A stretch of DNA of 64,000 nt. Origin: Galaxea fascicularis (Eukaryota; Cnidaria; Anthozoa; Scleractinia; Euphylliidae). Positions 21,040 through 34,249 of the stretch are shown here, piece by piece (positions within the stretch are counted from its first letter, which is position 1; each line of letters starts with the position of its first letter). A program made the position numbers and the translations under genes. Below the pieces are notes generated by a model, which saw only the letters and a program-made list of their open reading frames with translations, was not told the DNA's origin and ran no database searches. The stretch lies in contig OX419342.1 of the NCBI GenBank assembly GCA_948470475.1, positions 7,206,996 through 7,270,995 of the forward strand. Reading direction: 5' to 3'.

Positions 21040-23367
21040 CATTTCGAGACGCTGATTGGAAAAACTGGAATGAATTGAGCAAAATTATTCAGCCTAAGAT
21101 ACTAAGTAGAATATTAAATAGGTAGATGTATTTTGAATGAGTTTTTTGTCAATTTTTGCATGCCAAAATCTTGAAGACATGATAGCGAAGAAACTTGTAA
21201 AGCAGCAACCTAATAGTACACCATCGAATCATGAAACGATATGAATTTCTGCTGAGGTTTGGTGAGAATGAAAAGCATTATTATTTTAAGTGTTTTCTGA
21301 AATAACGGTGGCAAATATATAGAGCTCACAAAATGTAACTAAAAGATGTTGATGTGATTATGTACCAATACCGTTGCATGAAGGATGAAACAATTGCAGC
21401 TATATTTACAACTGTGAAAAACGGAGAAAATTGATGATAGTGTTTTTCAGTTAAACACTTTCATAACGGCCATACATGTACAGTCATGCCAATTGCAAAG
21501 GTAATTGATCGATGCACTAATATAGAGAAATTGTTAACCGTAATATCGATATCGTTAACTTCGCTTAGTATTCTTTGCTTGACAGAGGTATCATGTTTGG
21601 CCATTCATGGTAACAACAAAAACGATGGCTCCCGGGGGGAGGGGGAAGGGTACTTCCAGAAAAATAGGTAGGGGGTGTGCGGCGCGCTTCTTGAAACTCC
21701 TACCCTGTTTCAGACCAAAATCTGTAATTTTCCCCAACTTATGTCAGACATTATCAAAACTTTGATACCCTGTTTCACATCTGCGTTATAATCAGTTCCC
21801 TTGGTCAGACCAATGTTAAAGGCAACGTTTGTACGCTTTTATTAAATAGGATATAAAACTGTACAAATTTTCGAGCTTAAAATTCCACATTATAAAGCAG
21901 GTTGCTTAATGCGCAGGCAATTCAAGACTAAAGTGCACAAACCATACCCTATTTCAAACCAAAATGGTCAAAACTGATACCCAATTTCAGACCAAAACGG
22001 CTATAAAACATACCCTTCGGCGCCGCCCACACCTATATAGCCCGTATAAAGGAGTACCCTCCACGGGAAATTTCTGCATGTTATTCATTTAAATAAATGC
22101 AATTCAGTGAGTGGTGCGCCATCTAGCAATTCTTGCATCATGTTGTCATAAATGGGACGACTCTTAGACTTGCAATGATTGGTATAGAAGGACACAGTAG
22201 AAAAATAGGCCCGTCCACACTTTCTAGGCCATCTCTGGATCTCAGGTTAAACTTGAAGTGATTTCATGAAGATTCATCTAAAGTGATGCGACTGAACAGC
22301 CTATAGAAAGGAGCATGTGGCATGATTTAATTAAAAGCGTTTACATGGCAAGGTTTCATTATAGATTATTTGTATCCTAGTATGTAGTTAGTAGCTTCGA
22401 CTCATTGCCGGTGTATGACTCAAAGTTATTTAATTCAACCCGACAAGAAGTAATCGAAAGTAAAAAACAGTGTTTGATGTAGTGCTATACTTCACGAAAA
22501 CTCATCTTCATGGAGGTGTGGTAACATATCCCGTCCAATTTGATTTCACTCACTTTCGAGAAGAACAAAACAATTACGACTGCTGTAAGTCACTTTCATG
22601 TTTGCAGAACGGTGTAATAAAATCAAGTAAACTAATTATAATTGTAAACTATTTTTGGCTGACCGGAGAGGACGCACATATGTCGTCGAAATTGTAATAA
22701 TCAAAGGTGCATTGTGTTGCAGTGCCGTTTGCTATAACATTGTCCTCAAAATTTCCCGCTACTGTCTAAACCAAACCAGTCGTAACCTGCTTGCAAGCAT
22801 TTCCACCCCTAGCCCCAGTAACATTTTGTAGCAGTGCTTCGAATTCTAATTCTAATTTATTTTCCGAGTTTCCTTAAGATGCTTATGTACAAATGCTGCC
22901 TCTAAGGCCATTATTCGCTATAAGGCTGGTAAGTTGCCTATCCAATATATATAGAATTTAAATTCTTCACGCAATTGGAAACGGTCTTAGCTATTTTCAT
23001 AACAGCCGAACAGAAATTCTATCAGCGTCTCAGTTCTGAAATTTTCTCAGAACAAAGCAATCTCCGTCTTTCACTTTTTCTCTGCACTGCACACTGACTG
23101 GCCCCCTAGTTCACTCTAACAAACGTATACACTCGAAATAAACGATCACAAGAGAGAAAAATTTCTTGGAAATCGCCGCCAGTCAAGCAATGTCATCTAT
23201 CGTCCGTTGTTCTTATGTACGACGGTATATGATTCCTCAGATTAGTTCCGTCAACAATTCATGCACTCATGTAAACACACACTAAAAATACCAAATCATA
23301 GGAGAAAAATCCAGCAATCCCTTGGCAATCGACGAATGGTCACTCGTCTGTCAAGAATTATCATCCG
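21040..23367. other. Region between channel gene and roadblock gene
   Basis: Probably holds the channel 3' UTR. ATTAAA near 21113 and AATAAA at 22091 are possible poly(A) signals. One fold-back repeat sits at 21630-22068; no other gene is recognised. Confidence 0.6.
21630..22068. mobile_element. Fold-back repeat with GC-rich ends
   Basis: The left end (TCCCGGGGGGAGGG, AATAGGTAGGGGGTGTGCGG) is roughly complementary to the right end (CCGCCCACACCTATAT, GAGTACCCTCCACGGGAA). The inside repeats ACCCTGTTTCAGACCAAAA three times with changes. Non-coding. Confidence 0.75.
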
Positions 23368-23664
23368 TCACTCATTGCTGTTCTGCACAACAATCAAGAG
23401 ATAACCATCGCTTGGCGCAATGATCAATTCGTTTTTCCTAGACCCTACTCGGACAAGAAGGAGCTCATTTTGAGGGTCAATATCCCTCACAGTATTGTTG
23501 GCCATAAAGGCTAGGGTCTTGCAGGCGGAGGCGTACTGAAGCGTGTTGGCGTTGTCGAGGTCTGATCTTGTGGGTATTCCTTCGGCATTCACTACGATGG
23601 TTCCAGCTACCCCTTTGTGGCTTTGAATGCGCTTCAAACAGGACTCCACGGAAGAAGCTGACAT
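23368..23664 (-). CDS. Dynein light chain roadblock-type (DYNLRB)
   Basis: Small 98-residue protein of the roadblock/LC7 family, a light chain of cytoplasmic dynein that binds the intermediate chains as a dimer. The whole family fold is present in one open frame, with KGVAGTIVVNAEGIP, STVRDIDPQN-like NNTVRDIDPQNELL and PSDGYLLIVVQN, and its length equals the usual ~96 residues. The ATG at 23662-23664 has A at -3. No intron is seen, whereas vertebrate orthologues are split into several exons, so this may be an intronless gene or an old retrocopy; no poly(A) tract follows the stop. The frame is intact, which argues for function. It is convergent with the channel gene. Confidence 0.93.
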   Translation of the reverse strand: MSASSVESCLKRIQSHKGVAGTIVVNAEGIPTRSDLDNANTLQYASACKTLAFMANNTVRDIDPQNELLLVRVGSRKNELIIAPSDGYLLIVVQNSNE

Positions 23665-23812
23665 TATTCCAACAGTATTCTACAAAGCCTGAAACCACAC
23701 AATGGACGGTATAAACCTTGCGTTTTGATTGGTCGAAGGGAGCTTGCGATTAAAATATAGACGCATAATGACGTCATGAGTCAAAGAAAGTAAAAACAAA
23801 ACACTGTATAAA

Positions 23813-23992
23813 ACAAATAGATTTTTCTGTGCATGCGTAGTCTGATAACGCACGGAGGACGTCAAAACGCGGTAAGAATACTAGTCGCGCTACTCGCCTG
23901 CGGCTCGTGGTGTATCTCTTGTTCATACCACTTTTTGACGTCATTCGTGCGTTTTCGGAGTACTCACGCACTTATAAATGGCATCTATTTGT
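23813..23992. mobile_element. MITE-like inverted-repeat element
   Basis: Ends ACAAATAGAT and ATCTATTTGT are complementary, with inner arms around GACGTCAAAA and TTTTGACGTC. It sits about 150 bp upstream of the roadblock start codon. Confidence 0.7.
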
Positions 23993-26900
23993 TAATTGAA
24001 TTAAGTCTCAGTATATGCGATTGCGATTGCGACTGAAATGGATAAAAAGGGAAGTTGTTCCTGAAAAATGGGCGGTAGTGCATGCCACCTTGATGACCGA
24101 AGTGAAAAGTTATGTGTTTAACAAGGAAAATGAGACTTTGTAAGTAGCCTGTGGTTAAAGGTGTCTGTGCAATTCTTTGGGCAAATCCGGTCTTTCCAGC
24201 TTGGTCTGCAAAACGTATCGTTAAAAAATCATTTTATGCATTGTCGGAGCGCACAACAAATATGTGCCGGTATCGAATGGTGAAGTGATATTTACAGGCA
24301 ATTCATCGTAGGTCGTGATAATTCTGGCTCAGTGTCGTACTCAACATCATTCCGATAACTGCCAATATCAACCTTGGGATTTTGAGATACTTAGACTATC
24401 ATTTGACAAAATAAACAAACAGGCGAAAGCCTTTCAGGAAGATCAAGGAAAAGCAACTGAGGGGAGAAAAGAAAAAAAGATGACTTAAAATGTGGACGTA
24501 TATTGCTGTTCTGTATTGTAACCAATGCAATTAGACTGTCCACATCGCTACTAGGGATGGACTCGAATTGCTTTCAACCTGAGTGTGGTAATTTTGCATT
24601 TTAATGCTGTAGTTGTGTGACAATTTCAACAATTTCACATACGCCGTTGGGACTGATAACAAGCAGGCGGAGAAAAGAAAAGAAAACTTTTAAATTGGAC
24701 CTGATATAGTGGGATATAAATTCTGCTTTGGTGTCATAACAAACTTAAGTAGTGCACGGAAAACTTCTCCTTGCCTACTTACTAATTTCTTTACGATAAA
24801 CAACACTGAGGCTATGCTTGTGGCATTATGCATGTGCGGTTAGAATATAGGAGATTGCAGAGGTGAAAATATGTCTGAATAAAACGCTGTATGCGTGCAG
24901 TGGAAAACAATGGCTTAAATTCCGTTTAGCGCAAGACCTCTGCCAGGAGACAAAAATGCACGGTAGACAAATTCCAACCTTTTTATAGATCGGTGTAATT
25001 CTACTACAAACCAGTTCTAGTGTTTTTGAATCATTAGAAAGCAAGCTTTTAGGTTTTACGTTTGTGCTTGCAAAAGTAGTTAACTCTACAGCAAGGCCAA
25101 AACCTATAAACAAAACTTGACCTCCAAAGGAGTACAAAAACTTAGCCACCGAAGCTCTCAATCCGTTTAAACATCCAACATTGCTTTTTCCCATAACCAT
25201 TTAACAATTATTTGAGCTTATTCGCCTCAGGCGCAATGTTATTAATCATACAAATGCATTTTGTGGCTCAAACTCTATTCATTTTTCGAACAGGGTTAGC
25301 ATGACAGTGGTGCTTGCATCAGTTAATGTATGGCGTTCTGCGGAAATCTTTCCTGCGCATAATTGTTTTAGTATAATTTCAGAGCTGGACAACAGATAAA
25401 TCGGTCAATACATTTTATTTCCGATGTAAGGGTCACAGGCGCCTTCGGGGGTTCCGCCATTTTGTTTTGTTGTATGATATTCACCACCTTGCGTGTAAAT
25501 ATAACGTCATACAAGTAACCACTCAACCAATCAGATTGCTGGAAATTAGGAAACTCTTTGTTCTGCTTTGAAGTTTCTTGCGAGGGAACTCTAATCGCAC
25601 GACCTATAATATTTTGAACAATGATTGCGATGAACAGGCCCATCACATTTTTCATACGGAGAAGCTTTGTATGTCATTTTGAAAATAACAATTCAAAGAC
25701 CCTTCCACTATATACTTGCCTAAATTTCTTTTTAAATTCATTGTGGCAAAGACCTAATCGTATCTTGCCACGAATAACCTGATTGTACACAAAATCACCC
25801 AACAATTGTTCCGCTTTCACAATGAAATGCCAAAGACCTGTCAATTCTAATTCCACTAGAACGAACATGAATAAAATATGTAAATAAATTTAACTTTGTG
25901 TGCTATTTTGAGATGCTTTTTAATTAAACTTTATGCCTAGAGCTGAGACCAAAGACGGTTATCTTGGAAAAGTCGCCCATTGCTTAACTACACTTTCTCT
26001 TAATCATATTACTGAACAAACAACTGTCACAAGGTGCGGTAAAAATCAGAAGGGAAGCCTTTTTCGCACGGATGACTGAACTTTTGAAGTCTTCTCACAA
26101 CACGAAAGAACGTGCTGTGGCTTTTGATTTGTTTACATTATTTGTTGCTTTTAACTTGACTTAATCCTGTCTAGGCACTACTCAAACTGTTTCTACATTT
26201 TCACAATCGAATACACCGTTAAAAGCACCGCGCTCCAAGCCCGCTTTGTTTTATAACTACATTCGGTATCATGTTTACTGCTGGGTCTGATAAGCTTGAG
26301 ACGAAGCACTGTTATGCAAGTCACTGCAAAATCTACAAATTCAGTTGGCCGTGATCAAAGCGGACACTGTAAACGTTTTCACAAATATATGAAACCCAAT
26401 AATAGCCAGCCACGATTCATACGATACCCTTAAGGTTTACCTGTTGTTTCTTTCTTTTTACCTGTTTTGGTGTTGTTGAAGATTGATTTCCGCGCCCAAC
26501 TCGAAGACTTGTCCTGTAGCAAATTTATTGGCAGGCAACGGCGTTGAGTTTTCGCGATTTCGACCGTGTTTTGTTATTAACTGTTGAGTACCGTATAATA
26601 TTAAAGAGAGACGATATCAAGACCTTTTCAATGAAGTGATGAAAATTATCCTTGTTAGTATAAAAATTAAATACAAAGAATGGCCTCCAAAGGTTGCTAT
26701 GGACACGTTATCAATAAGACTTATTGTTTCCGTTACAAAGCACTTTCCGATATTCGGTCTGGTGATAACAAGATGCGTCTATCTATTTGTAGTAGTTTGT
26801 GTTTACCAGCTACGATTGCTTGCTGAAATCAATCGCTTTGTTGTGTGTTTTAACTTTAAGTAGTAATTATATCGTTTTCAATAGCCTGTTGATTAAAAAC

Positions 26901-27445
26901 GCATGCCCACAAAGGCGCTTATCACCTGTAAGTTAAATTTTGTTCGGTACCCGTATATATCGCTCAAAACCCGTCTGCTGAGTACACACAGTAACAAAAC
27001 TTCAATAAATTTTATCAACTTAAACAAAATATCATACCTGCCAATTTTTTCGAATTCAACGGCGTGAGATTAATATCCGAAGATTTCCAAAGACATTCGA
27101 AGACTTACGAAGACGCCCAAGCAATTCAGAACCCAGGAACATGACCTCGTCCCCAGTGTCTTTCCTTCAAAGCTGATCATCTTTTTGTTCCTCGTATTGG
27201 TTTAAGTTTTTGCACATTTTGTCAAGTGAGTCAGGCTATAATAGCTCAAATTTACTCGTAGGCGTGAGGTGGCGTGAGATCGAAGCTTTCAACCCGGCCC
27301 TAGAAAAGCCGATAACGTCTCAGGTGATCACAAATAATAAAGCGCTCACATCTTCGAAAATCTCCGAAAATGTTCGGGTCATGGTTGCCAGTCTTCGAGT
27401 CGCCTCGGAAGGCTGAAATAAACTACTTTTAACCGAGAGTGAGAT

Positions 27446-27515
27446 CATTACAGGGAAATCTCAGTCTGAGGCCTTGGTCAATACCAAGGCCGAGGTCTGA
27501 GATTTCCCTATAATG
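27446..27515. repeat. 70-bp hairpin
   Basis: Arms of about 33 nt, CATTACAGGGAAATCTCAG.. against ..CTGAGATTTCCCTATAATG, with only a few mismatches and a very short loop. Confidence 0.85.
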
Positions 27516-28302
27516 ACCGAATGGAGGAGGTTAATAAGTTATTTATTGTATGGCCTTTTTTTTTTTTAATAAAAATAAACTGAGAAGAGCTGTATTGCAC
27601 TAGCAGTTATATTTTGGCTTGTTCATCCTCTTCAGGATAACAGAACTCACTCTCTGAATATTCCTCGTTGGTCATAAGTTTAAAACGCCTAGATATTTTT
27701 GTTTCACTTAAAAATGCAGCAATTATCGATAGAAAAGTTTCGCCATGAGTTTTAATACCCGCGAGCGTTACAAGGAAATCCGGCCCTCTCAGCAGCCAAT
27801 CAAATCGCTCGTACTATGGTTGCCATATAACAACATCCTTTACTCACTTACGGTTTTTTTTTAAATTAAATACTAACGCTGAATTACAAATGAAAATCCA
27901 AAGCCAGAGGCTAAAATGGCACAGGTCAAAGTACAAGGATTACAAGAATCAGATCACCAAACTGCGTGAAGGAGGAATGCAAAAAAAAAAAACATATATA
28001 TATATCTGTCTTATTTTGAAAGAACATACCTGTAAAGTGTAGGCATTCAGCAATGGCAATACCCTGTTTTCACACTATGCCCTGCCCTAATAATCTGAAT
28101 TGGGATGCAGTGATGTAGCCAAGTTTTTCAGTTCTAACAGAGGCGATGACTGGTTAGAATAAGAGGGGTAACTTAGCGGGGTGGGTGCTATTAATTTTGC
28201 CCCAGTAAAGTACTAGTGCAAAGAGGTTGTGTGGTAGATAGTGTGTCTGAGTGAAAAATTTGCGAGTATGTTTTTTTAACTCAGGACAGATATATATATT
28301 GA

Positions 28303-28303
28303 C

Positions 28304-28344
<41 letters not shown>
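28303..28344. repeat. ATA trinucleotide microsatellite
   Basis: About 14 tandem AATA/ATA units. Confidence 0.95.
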
Positions 28345-28347
<3 letters not shown>

Positions 28348-29000
28348 GCAGGCATAAATCCAATAATACAATAAGTGGGTGCGAAAAATATACGAAATAC
28401 ATGAATAACTAACTTACTAGTGGACAGAGATAATAAAGTAATTAAGCAGACAGTTAGGTGGTCACTGGAATCTTGCTCTCATTGACTGCATTCCGAAGGG
28501 ATATATTTTTTAACGTTATTCTGAAGGGCATTGCGTGTAGAGCCTCGAATTTGTTTTAATACTAATCTCAGATGTAAGTTTATTTTGCAAATGTTGGCCA
28601 ATAAGGATGAATTATTTATTGAACGGGTAGCAGTGATAGAAATAAAGCAACCGTCTCCACGTCAGGGGACCGCTACCGTTTAATCGAATGGCTAAGTAAC
28701 AAAGACAATTTCACCGAGTTATTTCAAAGTTGTTGTGGCAACTTCTCATAATTAAAGTGCTACTAATGAAGGAAAAGTTTGAATTTGTGGCATTAACCTG
28801 ATTACCCGATTAACCCTATTATTGGAAAATGTTACTGAAGCCAGGCCGGAATTACGGACTGATTTAGCTATTTCATATAGTGAAACATTGTGTTTACAGC
28901 TTTTGTGTGTAGCAGCTGTGCGTCGGTTGAACGGATAATCAAGAGCCTGACAAGTTAAACAGTCTTGTCCAAAGAACAAGAACAGCTTTAAAGACAAAAC

Positions 29001-29085
29001 ATGAATTTAAAAGCATGGATAGCAGCTTTGGTGAGAGGCATTTTGTTGTCCGTTTATACAGTGGTCACGACAAAATTCATTTTTA
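29001..29085 (+). CDS. Candidate first exon with signal peptide
   Basis: Residues 1-28 read MNLKAWIAALVRGILLSVYT and on, a short basic start plus a hydrophobic core. It ends phase 1 at a strong GTAAGT donor, and the phase fits exon 2 at 31290. Inferred from phase and sequence character only. Confidence 0.5.
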
Positions 29086-32000
29086 GTAAGTTTTCTTTGT
29101 TTACTTTCAGAACGTTATGTTATTTTGTCTGTCAAGCACTTCAGGTAGGTGTGAAATAAGTTGATTTATATTTTAAACCCGGCTAACCCTTTTCGAAAGG
29201 ATTGCAAAATTTAAAAAGAAACAAAATTGAGGCAATTTAATCTTTAAGGCACTCGTGCAAACTGGCCAGTTGGCAAACGTCTTTGATGTCACAAGTTAAA
29301 TTGTTTCGATAAAGTCAAACAGAGTCAATCATCTCTTTGTCAATAAGCCGTTTAACTAGAAAAGATTGGACGTGATTTGTGCTCAAAAAAGGGGTTATAA
29401 TAGCGTTTTTTCTTTCGGACAGTAAACAATAAGGATATCTATACTGCTTATTCAACATTGCACACTGAAAAGCTATGATTGTATGCGTCATACCAATTAC
29501 GCTTTGACCACTAAGCGCCTACAGTTTGTGCAATCTCCGACAAAACTGTCGAGAAAATGGCGACAACGATTGACAGGCCTTCATATCTACTATCGACATG
29601 TCATAGAGAGTTTAGAGTTTGGTTGAAACGAGTATGATATCTTTTAGGGGCGGATCTGCACCCTTGGGGAATCCTTAAATATTTTGCTTAGAACTGGTCT
29701 CGTTGGATTAAGTCGATGCCATTTTTGCATGTCATTGAGTACCGTTGTCTGACTATCGCCTGACAAAAGGCAAGATTTGCTTATTTTCTTTGTGTTTTTA
29801 TTGAAGTTTTCTATTTTGAAACATGATCTCTAGCAGTGTTGTCATAATCAGAGTTTCTGGGTATCAGTCCTCTGTCGGTAAGATGTGCTTCGAAATGAGA
29901 GATTAAAGTTTTATATTTTTTATCGGAGAGGTCTGACTGCTTCTGCCTTGATGAAACCCATGACTCCCTGCAGGTGGTAACTGTAGAAATGAGTGCCGTG
30001 AAAAAGTGCGGTAGGTTTGAAATGTTTTCATCCGGCCTTAGCTAGACCCATTTTGCGAATCATTCGCCTTAGTTCGCAGTCAGCTCTGAAAACAAGTTCC
30101 ACGGTGGCTACATCCTCCTTGGAGGTTGCCGTTCAACTCCGGTAATATTGAAGGTTTCGATCCCTCGGGATCTCATCAGTCGCTGATAAGAGGAGCGATA
30201 GAGACCAATGGTATCACGTAGCGGGCAAATGGCACATTAGTTTCTGGAATTGTGAACTGGTGAAGGCCTGTTACCCCCGTTGTGACCGTTTATGCTTTGA
30301 TGACAAAACACGAGCAGTTTGTACAATCATGGTCGAAACTATTTATTGCAAGAATTCGTCAGTTGAGTTCAAGCTCCCCTCCCCCAATTCAATGTTGTTT
30401 GTGCGCTCTGATGGCTTCCCTAGCAACGGCGACATTCCAAATTCAACATTGAATTCATAGGGGGTGGGGGCAGGGAGAAGTTTCTTTAGTACACAAGGAC
30501 CGCGAAGGGGAGGGGCCTGGGGCTCCCCATTTTTTGTTCAAAAAAAAATTAAATTAGTAAAATACATTTCCAAAAATGAAAAGTAGTTTCACGTGATATA
30601 AGTGGCCGGCTACAGCTGGCGGACCTCGTGGGAAAAAATCCAACTTAAAACATTTTTAGAGTCATCCCCCTCTCATCAATAGGCCATTTCCGAGTTCATG
30701 TCTGCCTCCTCTTCAAAGCGAGTCTAAGTGCAAAGTTTTTGTGATGGTAATTAGTTCTACTTTACATATGAATGAAAACTAATTTTCGTAACAAAAACTT
30801 CACACTTAGACTCGCTTTGAAGAGGAGGGAGGCATGAACTCGGAAATGGCCTATTAAAGACGCGGGAGCAACCCCCGCACTTTATAACTTCTTCGCTGGC
30901 CCTGGCTCATTGTTGAGCCGCACACACTAAAAAAGGATCTTGGACTCCAAGAGACTTGTTTTCAGGGAGTGTCACCCACGATTTTAGGTTAAATTTCGGC
31001 TCTGCCCACAGGCAACTAGGTCACCAAGGGTACGCTTGGTTATGTACGGGACAGCCTGCAGACTCGAGACTTGATTAAGTTGCTCTAAATAGGGATGAGA
31101 TGGTGGAGACATTAATTCCGACTGAGTGTGGTCTTCAGGGCATGGACATTGACAGCTCAGTTTCTTTAATCACTGGTTGGTGACAGAAAGGGCTTATGGC
31201 CGAAGGTTACGTTATTAAACTGTGTTATCCGGTTTATGAAGTTTTAATCAGTTTAATTTTAAGCTTGTTTATTTTTTCTCACCATTTAGGAGACATAAGT
31301 AGTCTTTATGCGGACGCCGACCATTACTGGGACTTTGATCAATCTCCAGTGTCGCAAATTACCGATCAGAAGACTGGAACGAGAGTCCTTGTTCACGAAA
31401 ACCCAGATTTGGTTGACTCGCCAACAGGCAAGGCCATTTATCTGCAAGGGACTACCACGAATTCCTCAATAGATCTCATGGAGGTAACGCCTTCTTCATG
31501 CCTGTTTGATCCATCAAACTGTGCGGCTGGCCTCTCAATAGCTATGTTTATCAAGTTTCGGCCGGCGCATGAGCACAGCATTAATAAAACGCAAATGTTC
31601 TTCGGTAACAGTGATGGCATTCATCTGAGGCAAGGAGTATCCGTGTATTATAATGAGAAGTCAAGGAAATTAAACACCACAGTTTTCGGAAGTACACGCT
31701 ATTGTTTCAGATGGTTAGGTAGGTATGATAACCAGCTTTCTCCTAGTTATTTATTTATATATTTATTATTTACTCCACATTTTCACAATGAATTGGATAT
31801 GTTACAATAAGGGAAGGTGTGGAGAAGGGCATGACATAGTAAACTAATTATATGCTCATTTCAATTACTATGCATAAATTGTTTGGATGAAAAATGGAAA
31901 ACTTATTATAAGGAGGGGAGATGAGAAACAGAGGAGATAAGAAACAGTTTTACATGGGCGTGTGGCAGTAATTAATACTGAGCAAAATAATACTGGAAGA

Positions 32001-33146
32001 GAACTCTTTTAAATAGTTGTTTAGTAGGTTTTTGGCGAATAGAAATAGTAATATCACTCAAGCAATAACATCCAATAATCGCTGGGTAAAATATCCTAAT
32101 ATTTATTCTGAAAATTCTAGGACTCAGATACTGAAGGGACGCAATTCGAGTGGTGTAATTATGTTGCTTAGATACATGGGTTAGGGTAAAATTGGACAGC
32201 TTTCTGTCTTCAATATGATCATAAAAAAGTTGACAGGTATAGAATTCAACTACGTCAGGAAGCTTAATGAGACCAAGGTTTACGTAATGGGGGGTAATAT
32301 TATCACGAAGCTTAAGTGGGACATTGTTAATAATCAACTACTTTGTTTTGTAACTTTACCAGTTGTGCTAAGGCTGCTTCATAATTATTACCCCACGATA
32401 TGTAACCATAGGTTAAACATGGATATACAAGCGCATAATCGATACTCATAAGTCACTGTTTTGTAACATGACGTTAGCTTTGTGATAATATTTACACATT
32501 TCTTAGTTATCTTCGGGACTAATAAGTAGTTTACCGCCGACCGGTTGGCTCAGTTGGTAGAGCGCCGGACTACCGTGCGGGAGGTTCAAAGCCCGGCCTG
32601 ACCAACGCTCTGGTTCTTTAAATAACTGAGAAGAATGTGCTTTACAATTGATTCTGCGGGACGTAAAGAACCATTAGGGACGTAACGAACCCTGGCTGTG
32701 ACCACACCTAGTGTTGCCCTTGGCTTGGTGCTTCACATAGGGATAACCTCATTGCGTCTTTCCCCCTTGAACAGAATTGTCCAAGAAAAATTGGTTTGGT
32801 ATGAATACGAGCATACGTTGTGCTCGTCGCACGCTGCTCCCTGACTAGATACTAAATTATACTACAACACATCCACCTATGATCGCCGGGCTTTTACTGT
32901 CCATGCACGCATGCGCCAATCATATGGAATAACTTACCCTCGCAAGTGCGCTCAGCAGAAAGGGTTGCTTTATTTAAATCATGGTTAAAAATTAACTCTT
33001 TTAAGTCTTACTTTTAAGTGTTAAGTTAACGTTCTTCTTCCTTCTTATAACTTAGTTTTAGTATATTACATTGTGATGCAGCTTTTAAAATTCAGATTAT
33101 TGTAAAGCGCATGTATAGAAATTGTCTACACGCGCTATAGAAGTGC

Positions 33147-33187
<41 letters not shown>

Positions 33188-33825
33188 GTATTAGTATTAG
33201 TATCATTATTGTTATTATTATTAAATGGATTTTAATTGAGACGGTATAAAATTGAGTCTTAAGCTGGCATAAAAGTGCAAATTTCTTCAACGTTTCTGTC
33301 TCGGGAAACGATCTAGAATTCAAAAAGGGGAATCATGATCACGAGAGAAAAGGAATTTGCCAGCAGATGAATCCCAACCTTAAACAATGACATCTCAAAA
33401 GGAGGACAAATACATCAGAGCCTTGTCAGCACAGGTGCCATTAGATGTTTAAAAGTCCTTCACTTATTTAGTTCTATACGTATTATGTACTTACTGTTGA
33501 CTCTCTGAGTGGGAGGGTCGTGTGGGAAAATATTTGGCTCGCTAGCTCAGGACGTAGGGACCACGAGCTCGGTCCGTACATCCTGACCTCGGCTAAATGT
33601 TTTCCCATCCTGCCCGACCTAACTCAGTCAATAAGTATTTTATCATTTGACCACGAAGTGTTGAAATTTGGACCTAAATAGGACACGATTGCATCAAACG
33701 TTAACGGGCGCGCGAGTGCGGGGCAGGACGGCTTTTTCCGGACCGGCTTACGTCAACCCGTCTGCCCCTACACACGTGTTTTCATTATGGTTTTCTGTAC
33801 AATTGCGCGAGTGGGGCCGTTGTTT

Positions 33826-33861
<36 letters not shown>

Positions 33862-34213
33862 CTGTGTTTTATTAATAGGCACTTTGTAGACCTAACTGAA
33901 TTGCGTGACTTTACAGGACTCATAATAATAATAGTAAAAACCTCTATGAAATCTAACGTGACAAATTATAAATTCATAAACTTACATGATAAAAACGCAT
34001 TTAACTCAGTGTGCAAAGGAATTGTTCGGAATAATAGTTGGGCAAACTTCCTTTCTCTCCTTATAATAAATAGTTTTATTCCGAGTGCTGCATACATGTT
34101 TTATCCCATTTTACTTTTTTTTGTTTAATTTAGACCTAAAGATCAGTATTGTAGTCGCATGCTATATGTTCTCTAAATCCTTATTTTTCACTTTTGTCGT
34201 GTATAAATAAAGG

Positions 34214-34249
<36 letters not shown>

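Larger units (their letters stand above)
23665..29000. other. Intergenic region, repeats only
   Basis: Several open frames of 60-124 codons occur (for example 24826-25200 and 25368-25655 on the - strand), but none shows a domain, and some overlap repeat-like sequence. Fold-back elements lie at 23813-23992 and 27446-27515, and an ATA microsatellite at 28303-28344. Confidence 0.6.

Noticed and set aside
24826..25200. 124-codon - strand frame as a gene
   Set aside because: No domain, signal or splice context recognised; composition looks like AT-rich intergenic sequence.
25368..25655. 95-codon - strand frame as a gene
   Set aside because: Contains repeat-like sequence (a CCAATCAG-bearing segment) and shows no recognisable domain.
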